Of a DNA stretch of 64,000 bases, positions 22,305 to 34,425 are shown one piece after another. Each line of letters opens with the position of its first letter. The first letter of the stretch is position 1. The DNA comes from Wolfiporia cocos (Eukaryota > Basidiomycota > Agaricomycetes > Polyporales > Phaeolaceae). Both the position numbers and the translations under genes were made by a program. A model generated the notes under the pieces. The model did not search any database. It had not been told where the DNA came from and saw nothing but the letters and a program-made list of their open reading frames with translations. Location of the stretch: contig JACCLO010000012.1 in the NCBI GenBank assembly GCA_029448655.1, positions 1,736,001 to 1,800,000 of the forward strand, read 5' to 3'.

Positions 22305-22995
22305 TTTTTCGAATATCGACAGAACTCACCATTGGACGAATACGATACAGGGACTTGTTGCGCAACCAACTCCCCTGGCTACTCGTGACTCTACTGGGCG
22401 CATCCCCGGTTGTACTAGTCTATAGGGCGCATTTTATCTTTGGCAGATCCAACTCTGCCACCATTTTGTGTTCATCATGTATTAGCTGATAGATGGTGTT
22501 CAACCGCCATCATTCCTATCTATCGTCTCAGGTATATCGCTACATACCTATCAAACGTTTGGTACTATAGCGTAGATAGTATCGGTGACATCTGGGACAG
22601 GCTTGACCCCTAAAACCCAACGTAGTATATAAACTCATGTACTTACTGTCGAGGCTCTTCAGCTCGACCTTGTTGTATAAACAAGAAGTCTTATACTCGT
22701 TCTCAAACGTAGGAAACTACGCTCAGTATTTCTCACTCGAGCAACCGAACGACTAAGTCCTCGAAGTGCACACTGACTTCTCGGACTTAGGCGAGTCTTA
22801 TATTCTATTCGACTCGCACCTGAACAGATTATATCCTCTAACGCGTATTGGATATTATACGATCTCCTAGGAACTTCACCTAGGACTTGAAGGCATCTAA
22901 CGAGCATTTGCCTTGCATACGGCTATACGCCCACGTGCAGAAGAACGATCTATATTCGCGACTCAAATATACAAACGGGTATTCGACCCGTAACA
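22288..22995 (+). repeat. 3' LTR of element A
   Basis: 708 bp, TGTTACGG...CCGTAACA, with the same TATA and self-primer 11-mer (22661-22671). No good purine tract directly abuts it; the nearest is around 22255-22264. Confidence 0.88.
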
Positions 22996-23047
22996 GTAAC
23001 TGGTACAAGAATAGAATTCTATATGTGAAATGGTAGCCCATGATATT

Positions 23048-23980
23048 TGACACAAGCAACAAACTAGCACTCAACCGGGGGAAGGGGGCTCGCTCAAAGG
23101 CGCCTTCCAGGTCCCGGGACCACTAGCCGTCAAAGGCCAAGACAAGTCTGAGGTTTACGCTCAGGACTGTCTGGCATATATACTCCTAAGATATTTGTAC
23201 ATGTTTGGGTACGGCGGCTCAGAGGCCTCTACGTACTGGTATCTAACTGGCTATGGGCTACGGGCCGGTAATGGCATCGGAGCGCGGGTATGCGAGGATG
23301 TCCATGGCGACGTAGCGTATAAGGGGCGGATCAATGGAGTAGCCAATCGGTCGGGTTTGATCAGTGGTTCTCGTCGATCGTAGGTGCGCCGGTAATGGCG
23401 GGGTTCTAAGTCCGTGATCGGGCGTGGTCTGCCGCGATCGGGGTATAGCGCTCTGTGACTGGTAGGGTTCTCAGTCGTGCAGAGCCTGGGGTGATTATCC
23501 CTGCCTGCTGTACTCGTAGGTCAGAGTGCGTAAGAGGTATAGTGTAGTGTCTATGCCTGTAATGGCGAGTGTCCGTATTGTGGGGATGCGAGGTGTTAGC
23601 TTTAGTGTCTTGGGTCACGTGCGAGTGTAGACCGTGCCCCTAGTCGGCGTATAGCGTAGTGTACGGTGGCAGTTTAGCCTGAGCTTGTATAAGGCGTACC
23701 GTCATGCTATCGTAGCCTGTTGGGCTCTAGGGATCGGCTTGTGACTCCTGGGTTTAGGGACTAGGTAGCGTATGGTTCTTGCTGCTGGGACTTGGACTGA
23801 GTTTAGGGTTAGACTGCTGGTGGCCTGCTAGTGCCCGTAGTGTCTGGTATAGTGGAGGGCTCCTACTAGCGTTGCCGTGGGATTCCAGCTGGGCTCGGAT
23901 AGAGTGCTGTAGCGTGCGTATGGCGTGAATGGGGTGTCAACCTAGGGTGTTCTACTAGGCTTTGAAATTGGCTTGTGACA
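23048..23980 (-). repeat. Solo LTR of the non-coding element family, minus strand
   Basis: 933 bp, the reverse complement of the 5766 LTR with internal deletions. The target duplication ATATT lies at 23043-23047 and 23981-23985. It arose by LTR-LTR recombination of a full insertion. Confidence 0.88.
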
Positions 23981-23985
23981 ATATT

Positions 23986-24600
23986 TGAGACACACGCAAC
24001 AAGGAGATCTGCGCACTTCCATTGGGTAGCCGACCTACAGTGTATTACCATTCCTTTACCCATGACCACTCCTTTACCCAACTCCTCCCCCACTTTGAGT
24101 TATGCTCCCATTTTTAAACGCACCTTTGTATATGCTCTATGCTTATGCTCAAATTCTTCGTCAAGTTCTGACAAATGGTTCATTGCCAGTGAACACACAT
24201 ATATCTGTGATTGCCTAATTTAGATGAAATGCACTATGTTTCGAACAACTGTAGTCTACAGTTGAAATAGATCATGAATCTAATAGCTTCCAGATTTACT
24301 GAATCCATTTCTGAGTACATTTCCCTCTAAGATGTAGAGGATCTGAATGAGATTGAGGCCACCAAAAATGATGGAAAGTAGGCATGACAAATGAGTGACG
24401 TGTATGGAATGAGAGCTTCTGCGACATGGTGATAAATGAGTGCTTGAGCGCACGCAGCTGGGACTCGGAGTTTCCAAATTGAGGTGTAGTCATGCTGGGT
24501 GAAGGACTCGTGGTTTTCGTGACATTCTGTTACTTTGACATGTTTTACTTGATACTCCACACGTTCACCAGCAATCCCTCAGATAATTTTAATATGTATA
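23986..24600. other. AT-rich region without supported gene
   Basis: Only short open frames. A stretch around 24040-24110 (CCTTTACCCA motifs) resembles sequence near 24660-24700 on the other strand, suggesting a worn dispersed repeat. Confidence 0.35.
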
Positions 24601-24619
24601 CCTCATACGTTTGTTGATA

Positions 24620-25048
24620 TATCCCACTCATTACTTTGGAGGACAGTGCATTGGCCAATCAACGAAAAACCGAGTTCAAAGTGGTGGGTAAAGGAGTGGT
24701 AGTACACCGTATCATCAGAGATCTTCATTGTCTCACGGCGCGCAGCGGCTCGATCATCAGGCGTGCTTCGAAATCCATCACACCTCACTGTTTGCCGAGC
24801 ATGCCAAGAAAGCCCTTTAACTGGCAAAGCGCTACTGTCACGGAGCTTGGGAGTAGGTACATCTTATGCTTTTGCTTGTTGGCTAATCTGGCCAATGTGC
24901 ATACTTGGCAGGTCATACTTTGCTCCTGGCCATTAGAGTTATTGCGCTTTTTCAAAGGAAACTCCGCAACGAGCTTCTGCTTGCGGCAGCGCTGACATTT
25001 TCGTTCGGAGTTTTGATCGACAGTAGAGTCCTCAGGAGAGTCTTCCAT
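24620..25048 (-). CDS. Small Cys2-Cys2 zinc-binding-type protein (hypothetical, possibly broken)
   Basis: From ATG at 25048 (minus) the protein begins MEDSPEDSTVDQNSERKCQR and carries C-x2-C, 29 residues later C-x2-C, with a basic Arg/Lys tail. This looks like the short zinc-ribbon-like proteins common near fungal transposons. The first frame ends at 24785. A sensible continuation (GLSWHARQTVRCDGF, RSTPDDRAAARRE) lies in another frame after about 24830. The change would need a very short intron (about 40 bp) or a frameshift. Function unknown. Confidence 0.4.
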
Positions 25049-25550
25049 CTGAATAACAGTGTCGTGTCGAAAGCAAAGGTTCATACACGGGCTGAGGCAG
25101 TCGGTGAGCAGGAAATTGTCCTCTAGGGTCACGTGATGTACTTTTCTTGATCTCGGCGCAACAGTTATAGCTGCTTGTTTGTTTACAATATTAATGCAGT
25201 ATAGATCGTGAGAAATATACTTGAAAACTATCTACAAACATCTTCAAGTTCTCGCTAGAGCTTAGAACGTAGGCTAGAGTTGCGCGCGACGCGTCGGGAG
25301 ACTGCACGTGAGCGAATGCACGTGAGTTACGTTGGTGGGAGGATTGCATTCACTCGGAGCAGATTCCAGCCTTGCTGGAACCGCAGAAGACCTATCCTCC
25401 GAAAGGTGATGAAGGTAGGGGTGAGCAGGTTACAGTATGACTCCGTCCAGATTTCTTCATAAGTAACGAGCCAAGAGTGTTGGCACCCGTAACTCGAACA
25501 CGAACAAGGACGCCACATGCATAGGCGCTCAAGGTCTCACTCGCTCCATC
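25049..25550. other. Intergenic, presumed promoter region of the Crinkler gene
   Basis: Between the divergent Cys-rich ORF and the Crinkler gene. No repeat or RNA gene is visible. Confidence 0.4.
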
Positions 25551-28500
25551 ATGTCTGAAACTGAAATATCTTATCTCCTCTATGACCCTGATCCCAAGCC
25601 GGTTTTATCTGTCTTCATCGATCGCAATGCTCGTTCGTGTACTGCCCTTGCGAGGGCTATCGGCGATGAGAGGCGGCCACAAGTCGATGCATCGAACATT
25701 ATTCTCTGGAAGGTATGTAGCCATGATCTCTGCTGCATTTTGACGACTCTTACAGCTTCCACAGCCCATAGAGCCTCTTCCCAAGGAGGACGGGGCAGGG
25801 CGAAAGGCATGGGATATCCTGATGGACAGATTGAAGGAGCTGCAGAACCCGGGCCTCGATGCTATTGCGACACAGCTGGATATGACAAAGATGGCTTCCT
25901 TTGGGAACGAGGGCCAAGTCGAACTGGTGGATATTATCGTGCAGCTCAATATGCCCTGTGAGTTTTGCTCTTTCTTCACATCTCGTCGTAGTAATGACGA
26001 CGTCTCAGCTCGGAAACGGCACAGCACGGAAGACAAGCCAGAGGACCCGAAGCGGCCGAAGATAGGAACCGGCGGTTCGCCGAAATTGGTTAGTGGCGAT
26101 CGACCGAGGACAGTTAGCGGCGGTGAGCCTCGCGTTCGCCATGGCGTGGTCGCTCGAATTGGGACTTATTGTCACCGGACCAGAATCCAACCACTCCGAT
26201 CGTTCAAGAGCGTCGGCAGGCTCACAGAATCATTCCATACTCACACCTGAGGCTCATCAGACGCTTGATGAGCACATTAAGCGTAGAAGATGGGATGGGC
26301 AACTTGATCCTGATGAAGAACGCCAATTATTTCAACTTGTCCTCTCGGAGTCTGTCGATACCTACAAGAACACCAAATCTCCTATAATCGCAGCAGGGGC
26401 CTGGAGCGAGGCTTGGGAGAAGCACCCACATCTGAGGGACGTTCTCCTTGAATGTAAGGAGACGTGGTCTTTCCAGAAGCTCCGCGAGCAACGTGCGTCC
26501 AAATGAGCAGTGTGGTGCATTGTTTTTCACCGCTCGTCTCTGCACCCCAAACCAGGTGATCTCCACATCGAAGTGACCAAAAAACCAAAAAAACAAACCG
26601 TACCTCACAAGCTGAGGGCTGAACAGGGTAAGTATCATAACTTTTGAGTTCACAGCCGACGCTGACGCGTGACCTGTTTTAACAGGTGTAGGTGAGATGA
26701 AATGATGTCTGTGCCGCTGCAGCATGCCAGCTGACATGCCATTAGCTGTCGCGAAAGCATGGAAACAAGAATACGCGGGTGCTTCGCACGAATTGCTGCT
26801 GAACGAAATCCGCACGATGAATTCGGAGTGCAGGCCCAAGGGTCAAGAGCCATATGTTTATGCAAATACTTTACCCATCATTCAAAGCTCAGGCACTGGC
26901 AAATCACGTACGGTTGACGAAATGGCCAAACTCATCTTCACCATTCCCTTTTGTATCAGGCAGCCGAATGACAAGAGCGGTGAGTAAATTCACCCTCTCA
27001 GAAAGAGCTGCGACCAAAGGCCGTACAGGCCTTCCATACCCTCCGGCTGATACAGAGGTCGTCAGCTTCCTGCTCAAGAACGACGCCGCTTATTATGAAG
27101 ATGTGCTGCTGCGATATCTCATATTCTTCGAGCATCTGTTTTCTCGCGTGGAAGAGGTCATGAAGGAACTTACGAAGGATCAGTACACGGACGAATGTGA
27201 TCTCGCGAGGGTTTGGTGGGATTACCTTACAACTAATAGGGCGTCTTTGTATGAGTCCGTGATAAAGCGGATTACTGTGCGTTCATCGTTTCGACATTCC
27301 TTGCTGTAACCCTGACTCGCGTATACATAGTACATTCCACACGCTACTGCCGATGAGATCAAGCGCCAAGCCCTGGACACAGTGGCCACAGGTTCTTCCC
27401 TCATAGATTATCTCAAGACACTGACTCCTCGCCAAACTCTAGACGGAAACGATGGTCAGACCTCGCTAGATCTTGTAGTCTATTTCGATGAAGCGCAAAC
27501 ACTAGCGAAGTCCATGTTGCAGACACAAGAGGAGTCTGCAGCGCAGGACGACACACAGAATCGTCCCCGTTCGCGATATGACGCACTGCTATCCGCATTG
27601 AACCGCATACGTCACCTAACCCTATTCGCTGTCACTCTATCGACCAACTCCAGTCTACACGAACTCGCAGCCTCCCTTGCTATGCATGCTTCAATGCGCC
27701 TGCATCAGGTGGAATACAACTCGCTACAAGCTCCATATACGGAGTTGCCCTTCGACTGTTTGCTTAACGGAAAGCATCTCATAGAGGCTGGCCAATGTAC
27801 ACTGGAGGACACGTGTCAGCTGTCTTTCATAAGTCGATTCGGCCGTCCTCTGTAAGCTTCCATTCATTTGAACCCATTTTGATATCTTAACGAGCTGAAT
27901 TCACTAGATGGGCAACTCTCTATGAAAATGGAGATGACGGAGTTCGCGAAAGCCTGATCGCTCTTGCCATGGCCAAACTCACAGGCACCAATGACTTCAG
28001 CGACCAAATCTCCACCACAAGCACCGATCTTGACCGTGCGAGGCTTGCTATCCTTTCTGTTAGGCTGTTGCTGGACTTCAATATAACCCAAGAGATGGCA
28101 CGCACGACGACGGTAGATATGGTCACGTCAAACATGCGAATCGCATACAGTGTTCCCAAACACCGCGAATATCTTTGGTCAGGATACCCCTCGGAGCCCA
28201 TTCTTGCGGAAGCGGCTTTTCGCGCCATGGCTCGGCTCAAGAAATCGGCAATATCGATAATTGCTTCAGCCGTGAATTGTGGCCTTGTCGAGAGAGGGAA
28301 CAGAGGAGAGCTGATTATGCGCATACTCTTGACAGAGGCATTCGATGCAGCAGCTAAGAAGGAATACGGGGTCGGCGACGGGCTATCTGTCTCTAAGCCT
28401 GTTAGCCTCTTCGCATTTATAGAAGCTCTACTCGGTGCTACAAAGCTGGAGGAGGTCAAGAATAAGGTTCCTGAAAACATACCGTCGCCCACGAAGACCT

Positions 28501-29180
28501 TCGAGGTCGCTTTCAAAGATGCGGTTGTTCATTTTACCCATTTCGTGAGGAACGAAGACATGTCCGTCTCGAACTCCTATGGTGCGTGGGCAGCTCTCGC
28601 CCGAGGAGCGGCCATGCAGTGCGCCCCTAATCAAGACGTAATCGATTGCATCATTCCTGTGCTCCTCAACTCGAAGGACAAGCTGTGTGAGAATGCGATG
28701 ACGGGTCTATTGATCCAATGCAAGAACAAGCGGAGCGACTCAGCAGTGACGATCAAGGAGGAGAAGATGAACGGTGGCAGGGGATTTTTCCCGCGAACTT
28801 CGAAAGACGACCGGCCATATATCGGTCTACTCATGCAGCTCGGCAGTCGTCCGAAATCCGATTCTTGCGTTGAACCCCGAATGAATCCCCAACGTGCAGC
28901 AAAGAAATATGCACAGCATCCCCGCTATTTCATTGATATCAAGGGCTGTTCCCCGGATCAATACCCAATTATTACGGCTGAAGCGTCCAACTCGTACGCC
29001 GCTCTGCTCGGTAGTCGGAATCTCTATAGTGAACATGCGCGCCACAATTCCGCAAGTTTGAAGTCGGTACAAAGGCTCAAACCAATGTGGACGACGAGAA
29101 GGGAGGACACTTATAGCTGGCTGAAGGATCCGGAATTCGAGGAAATTATCAAACAGGATCTTCAGATAGGACCAGATTAG
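25551..29180 (+). CDS. Crinkler-type protein: ubiquitin-like header, P-loop NTPase, PD-(D/E)XK nuclease
   Basis: Nine exons with GT-AG borders: 25551-25712, 25756-25957, 26009-26122, 26184-26492, 26556-26627, 26746-26979, 27029-27276, 27331-27851, 27908-29180. They total 3135 nt (1044 aa) with consistent phases. Residues 1-70 look like the Crinkler header (LLYDPDPKPVLSVFIDRNA, then ASNIILWKLPQP). A Ser/Lys/Arg-rich linker follows. Walker A SSGTGKSR lies at about residue 336 and Walker B VVYFDEAQ near 498. The C-terminal part shows RGE (near 28305), DVIDCIIPVL (near 28640) and IQCKNK (near 28712), fitting the E...D...QxK pattern of PD-(D/E)XK nucleases. Such Crinkler NTPase-nuclease proteins are known from oomycetes and several fungi; their role in free-living basidiomycetes is unsettled. 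Family assignment is from motifs read by eye. The exon 5/6 junction is the least certain. Confidence 0.78.
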
Positions 29181-29892
29181 GAGTTCGACTGGGCGATCGA
29201 TTTCGAGGGAACATCAGGAGCAGGGCGGTGAAGGTCGGCAGCAACGGATCCTGAAATCATCAACGGGTAGGATTTAGAAGCTGTCGAGCCTGCAATATCT
29301 TGTCGATTGCCCTCTCTTTGCTATTCTCACTCCAAACTTCCTTGGCTTCCTCTTATGTCTCGCTCTCATCATCCCTTCGTCACTGCTTCGAGCCTATTAG
29401 CATTGACGGAACAGTTTTTCTCCTACTCTATCCCCTTGAGTCTCCTCTGTTTCTTCCGGGTACGAGTATATTAGTGGCACGTCATGCAATAACGAAACAG
29501 AGATCTTCATGGCAATTCCCGCTATGATAGTAGTGGGTTCTGAATTTGTCAAATGAACATAAGATAGACCCAAGTCATATGTCATAAACTTCGAAATCCC
29601 GTTGTAATGTTATCTTTCACGTCGTAACCCGTTGTCATCCAAAATCCAGTTGCAACGCCGCTCAAACGCCACGAGCTTGATTACCCGCGGCTTCGCCACT
29701 GATGTCAATTGTCACTTAAGGATGATAACTAATAGAGTAAGAACATATTGAATTGTGAGTCCGCCCAACCTGTTGCTGAGCTTGTAATCCTGTGTCCACA
29801 AATGTGGTCCCTCAAAACCTCTTGAATTTTTTGGCAGGTATCTACAGTACAGGCTATTTACGTTACAAAATCCCATGGCACAGCGCAGGGAG
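29181..29892. other. 3' flank of the Crinkler gene; no gene seen
   Basis: AT-rich. No coding or repeat feature is supported until the element-B LTR begins. Confidence 0.45.
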
Positions 29893-30347
29893 TGTTACTG
29901 TCCGTACGATTTCGTATATCTTTGATGCCTCACTGGAGAAGAGGACTTAGCGTTCAACCGCATCGCCGTGCACTTACTTCTAGAGTTCCCTGTTCAACCA
30001 GCGACCCTCGTTTCACATACAACAGCCCTGTGCCCATAGTCCCATAGCGTATCAGGTTCTAGCGGATGGCTAGTGTCTAACCACAGTACTTCTGCATTTC
30101 AGCCACTGTTGCGCTCAACCGCAACGTTTCAGCTTAGTTATCGTAGCGTACTAACCTTATGGACTTAGTGCTAGCAGTACCAAGGACACTATGACCCCGT
30201 ATACTCGATCTCAAAGGCTTGAGCAATTAAGCCTGCAGCTAGTATATCAACGCTCGACTCTGCCGAGTCTGACAAGTAGTGCGCTACTCGATACGCTGAG
30301 TAACTCGACTTAGTTATTTCAGCTGAATGGATATTCGATCTGTAACA
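29893..30347 (+). repeat. 5' LTR of element B (internally deleted)
   Basis: TGTTACTG start and CTGTAACA end. Compared with the split LTR at 5578-14158 it lacks about 85 bp around 30195, including the region where the TATA/self-primer would lie. Confidence 0.8.
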
Positions 30348-30348
30348 G

Positions 30349-30359
30349 AAGGTCGAGCT
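30349..30359 (+). other. Primer-binding site of element B
   Basis: AAGGTCGAGCT, identical to that of element A and again one base after the LTR. The matching LTR segment is deleted in this copy, but a near match (AGCTCGATCTT) exists in the related LTR at 5578-5765, minus strand. Confidence 0.6.
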
Positions 30360-30391
30360 CTTAACAGACTCACTTATCAAAGTGCAAGTCC

Positions 30392-31929
30392 ATGCAACGC
30401 TTTGACCCGGATCTCCCGAACCGGTTGATCCACCTGCTCCCTGAAATATACAGACACATCTACTACAAAGAGAAACACGAGTGGAGAGATCCCCCCACTG
30501 AATTCTTCACGAAAGGAGGATATCTCACCATCCCGACTCCAGATAAACTCGTCCCCTTGTGGGTACAACTACCCCCATCCTCGAACAACCCTTGGGAGCA
30601 GACGCGCACCGCTTTTGAACACTTTGGGACCGCCGTGGACTTAATGACACCGAGCATCGTCATATCCCAAACAGGTGATGGACAACTCAGAGGACAGACA
30701 ACGAACCCCACCCCCGTGGGAGGAAGCATGAGTGTGGGAAGTACAACCCTGGGCGGAAGTGCTGTTTTGGGAAGTAGCAGCACAAGCCAGGGCACAGGGG
30801 GAATGGCCAATACCCCTCAGATGACTAATAATCCACTATCTGGAAATACTAGCAGAACAAACCCCACCGGAGCAGGAGTTCCTGGAGGAGGAGGAGTTCC
30901 TGGAGGGGGAGGTCCCCCCGGGAGCGGAGGTCCCCGGGCGGCAGCGGTAATCCGACAGGCAGTGCAGGAGGCAATCCAGGAGGACCACTGGGCGCAGGAG
31001 GACCACCAGGCGGAGGGGGCCCACCGGGAGGAGGGGGACCACCAGGCGGAGGAAACCCTGTGGGATGGGGCGCGCAGTTCGCCCCACCAACCCAAGGGAA
31101 CTGCATAAAGCTCGCCACTCCCGAACCATTCAAGGGAGAATGAAGCACTTCAAGAATGATTGCAACACATGGTTCACCATGTTCGCAACAGACTACCAAA
31201 CCGACGATCAGAAAATCCTCTTCATCATGTCCTACATTTGGGAAAGTGACCGAGTAGACCAGTGGAAGGAGAATTACTATGCTAAACACACAGACCTGAC
31301 AACGGGAGCATTCGTCCTCCCCACACTACTCCAGTTAAGTGCGGAATTTGATGCCACATTCGAACCGATCGAAGAAAAACAGAAAACCAATGATGACCTC
31401 TTCAATCTCAGACAAGAGAAGAAAAACATCGACGACTTCAACATCGAGTTCGATAACCTCGTAGGGAAAATGGGGCTGGACTGACAACAGTGCAACCTGC
31501 TCCAAATATAACAGGTTCATCAAGGGACGGGGAGACCCCAAGAAGAAACCCCAGTGGCGAGCCAAGGGACCTAGCGCCCCAGCCACACCAATCCCCGTGA
31601 AAGACCCGAATGCAATGGACGTCGATTGAATGTCCACAGAAGAGCGACGCAAGCTCCAAACCGAAGGGTGGTGCTTCAATTGCAAAGAGAAGGGCCATCT
31701 CTCCAGCAACTGCCCGAAGCGAAAGAAGAAGGCCCCCACCAAGGGTAGGGCTCGGAAGGCAGAAGCAGTAGAAGAGGGCTCCTCCACTGCTCACACAAAA
31801 GAAGAAGACACCGAGGATAAGGACGATGGAGCCATGGCATTAGAAGAGGCAGTTAACACGATCCGAATTCTCAAGGCTAAGAACCCCTCGTTCCTTGCCC
31901 AAATTCTCGACGACCAGGATTTCGAGTAG
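30392..31929 (+). pseudogene. Element B gag, broken
   Basis: The N-terminus (ATG 30392) and Gly-rich repeat are followed by a frame change, then the capsid-like part 31065-31484 and a zinc knuckle CFNCKEKGHLSSNC (near 31675-31716). Stops at 31141-31143, 31482-31484 and 31627-31629 align with Arg codons CGA in element A. The segment equivalent to about 70 codons after 31484 is missing. The gag stop lies at 31927-31929, with pol in the -1 frame as in element A. Confidence 0.82.
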
Positions 31930-31941
31930 GGAGGAAGCACA

Positions 31942-32944
31942 CGGTCTTACCTCCTGAAAGCGCAGACCATGTAATTACCTCGTATGAATGCGACCGATCG
32001 CTGTTTATCCCCGTAACCCTAAAGCTGCAGAAAACCATGAAAGTGAATACCCTCATTGACTCAGGAGCCATGTCCTCCCTGATCCATTCAAAACTCGTCA
32101 TTCGACACCGAATCGTGACTCGACCTCTGAAAAACCCAATCAACATCCTAAACGTCAATGGAACCACCAACAAAGATGGGCAGGTAGATCGGGAAGTCTT
32201 CCTCCACATCGAGTACAGAGGGAAGGAACGCAAAGTCCACTTCCTCGTAGGAAACATCGGAAAAGAAGAAATGATCCTCGGATACAATTGGTTGAAAAGG
32301 GAAAGCCCCGTCATCAATTGGGCAACAGGGAAGATCGATGTCACTCCTTACAAACCAACAGAGAAAACCCGAACAGCCAACGCTATAATCCAACTCGATA
32401 CTGTCAAAATGGCAGTAACCCCCAAAGGGAAGCTCCCAATCCAGGGAACTGATGGTGCCATTGGGTATGACCTATATGCTTCAAAGGATGACGAAATCGC
32501 CCCTGGGGGGTGGAAAGCAATCCCCACCGGAGTTCGGATGGAGATTCCAAAAGGGTCCTACGGAAGGATAGCCTTGCGCTCGGGCCTCACACTCAAACAC
32601 AGGCTCATGGTCGGAGCAGGGGTAATCGACCCCGACTACTGCGGAGAGGTCCAAGTCATCCTATTCAACCAGTTGATGACACCCCACCGTATCATTCCCG
32701 GGATGCGCATCTGCAAATAATATTCGAACAAGCCCTCACCCCTGAAGTAGTCCAGGTGGAGGAACTCGACGAAATGAAGAGAGGGGATAAGGGTTTCAGC
32801 TCTACCGACACTCGACGACCAACTGAAAGCCCCATCTTCGATGAAGAATATCAATTCCTGAGGAGATTTGTTCGAACCAAGAAGCTAATCACTCCTAAGA
32901 CCGAAACCAAGAAACGGTTCCGGCAAAGAGTCACCACCCTCTCC
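31942..32944 (+). pseudogene. Element B pol, protease and dUTPase part
   Basis: The protease motif LIDSGAMSSLIHS (near 32050) is followed by a dUTPase with AIGYDLYAS, LRSGLTLKH, GVIDPDYCGE, IIPGMRI and, after a frameshift near 32715, RGDKGFSSTD. The order protease-dUTPase-RT matches element A, so the domain was present before the two lineages split. It is non-functional now. Confidence 0.85.
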
Positions 32945-33624
32945 TAAGGCTCCAACCATATAATATACATGTACAGAAAATTGGTAAAAATATGGTATAT
33001 GGTATATACATGGTATATACATGGTATACATGGTTTTCAGACATGAGATTTTGAGGAGATCCTGGCATAGCTATTGTTTTGCTCATATGGTTATGTATAT
33101 TGTCTCTGCCTTCAGTGACACACTACAGGTATCAGCACTTGGCTGATGTGAGGAAAAAACGGGTTCAAATGTTCATGGCAACACCAATAGCAGGGAATGG
33201 CTCAGAAATTGTGCACAATGTGCAAGGTGATGAGAAACTTGCATGCATGAGCATAATGCATGATGCAATCACTACTTTGTGGCATTATATGATATAGCAC
33301 AAACATAAATGTGATCTTACCTTCCACTACTCAAGAAGCTAATCAAAGTGTATGAGTCATGTCTTGACATCTTCACATTTGTGCAGTCACCAAAATGCCT
33401 AAATCTCATGACTGCTGCACCATACAATCTGTAAAACACATGACTACTTCAGGTACATCATTTAGAACATCAGCTGAGAGTCTACTATGATTGCATTCAC
33501 AATAACCATATACTATGTATATACCATGTATATACCATGTACTCGGCCACATGTAAATACATGTATATAGTATATATAAAAAACCATGTATACATGGTAT
33601 ATACATTATATGGTTGGAGCCTTA
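32945..33624. mobile_element. hAT-type MITE, 680 bp, copy 1
   Basis: Terminal inverted repeats TAAGGCTCCAACCATATAAT / ATTATATGGTTGGAGCCTTA and an exact 8-bp target duplication CCCTCTCC (32937-32944, 33625-33632). The sub-terminal DNA is a run of TGGTATATACA-type repeats in inverted arrangement, able to form a long hairpin. Non-coding. Confidence 0.9.
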
Positions 33625-33632
33625 CCCTCTCC

Positions 33633-34238
33633 CATATACACAAGGCGATGACGAAATCCCAAGAGCTCTCCGAGGCAGCAAAGGGGGGACCCACAGAAGA
33701 CACCATCCCTGAACACCTGAAAGACTTCACACACGTCTTCAGCAAGAAAGCAGCAACCGTGTTTCCCCCATCGAGGCCATGGGATCATGCTATCGAGCTA
33801 AAGCCCGATTTTGTACCCCGAGACTGCAAGGTCTACTCGCTGTCCCCTAGAGAACAGAAGGCCATGGACGAATTCCTGACAGAGAACCTCGCCAAGGGAT
33901 TCAACTGACCATTGAAGTCCCCCATGGCTTCCCCCGCCTTCTTCGTCCCAAAGAAAGATGGAGGGCTGAGGCCCTGTCAAGACTATTGATACCTGAATGA
34001 AGGAATGGTTAAGAATGCCTACCCCCTACCCTTAATATCGGAACTCATCGAGAAGCTAAAAGGGGCGAAGGTATTCACCAAAATGGACCTATGAGCAGGA
34101 TATAACAACGTGCGAATCCGAGAAGGTGACCAATGGAAGGGCACATTCAAGACTAATGCGGGCCTCTACGAACCAACAGTAATGTTCTTTGGACTGTGCA
34201 ACTCGCCAGCAACATTTCAAGCTATGATGAACGAATGA
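33633..34238 (+). pseudogene. Element B pol, N-terminal RT part
   Basis: Continues after the MITE with sequence matching element A pol (MTKSQELSEAAKGG..., AVELKPDF-type region, [47 protein letters not shown]). Stops interrupt at about 33906, 33987-33989 and 34092-34094. The sequence breaks off before the catalytic YxDD box. Confidence 0.85.
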
Positions 34239-34425
34239 AAGGCATTCACACGAGACGGGGCGGTGCACCCACTGTGCCTACGCAAGAGGCCTTGGGCCAT
34301 ACATCTACGCGCACCCACGAACCATCTCACGAACACCACGCTGGCCGCATACAAGGCCACTTACAACACGACAAGCCCGGCCCGTTACACCAACGCGGCG
34401 ACGGTGAAGACGAGACTGGATGGCG
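34239..34425. other. Unrecognised GC-rich segment between element B and MITE copy 2
   Basis: A short stretch open in two frames (for example LAAYKATYNTTSPARYTNAA), with composition unlike its neighbours. It could be a fragment of another coding sequence brought in at the element-B breakpoint. No family recognised. Confidence 0.3.

Larger units (their letters stand above)
14436..22995 (+). mobile_element. Element A: Ty3/gypsy chromovirus with dUTPase
   Basis: LTRs at 14436-15146 (711 bp) and 22288-22995 (708 bp) have TGTTACGG...CCGTAACA ends. The order is gag, protease, dUTPase, RT, RNase H, integrase and chromodomain. It is interrupted by a hAT-like element at 19886-20579. The two LTRs differ at many positions (roughly a tenth in the first 200 bases by eye). 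The flanking 5-mers (GTGAT and GTAAC) do not match, so this may be a product of recombination between two copies. It is probably not autonomous now: gag has a frame break and an in-frame TGA, RT reads YIND, and integrase is split. Confidence 0.9.
29893..34238 (+). mobile_element. Element B: decayed Ty3/gypsy relative of element A, 3' truncated
   Basis: A 5' LTR (29893-30347) and primer-binding site are followed by gag, protease, dUTPase and part of RT, all similar to element A. The frame is broken by several stops and shifts and by a 680-bp miniature element at 32945-33624. Similarity ends in RT after the motif FQAMMNE at about 34234; no integrase or 3' LTR follows. Many stops stand where element A has Arg, consistent with C-to-T decay of CGA codons. 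Confidence 0.85.

Noticed and set aside
21640..22425. 261-codon ORF after the chromodomain
   Set aside because: Arg/Ser/Thr/Pro-rich low-complexity reading that runs into the LTR; the frame at 21861-22304 looks more protein-like.
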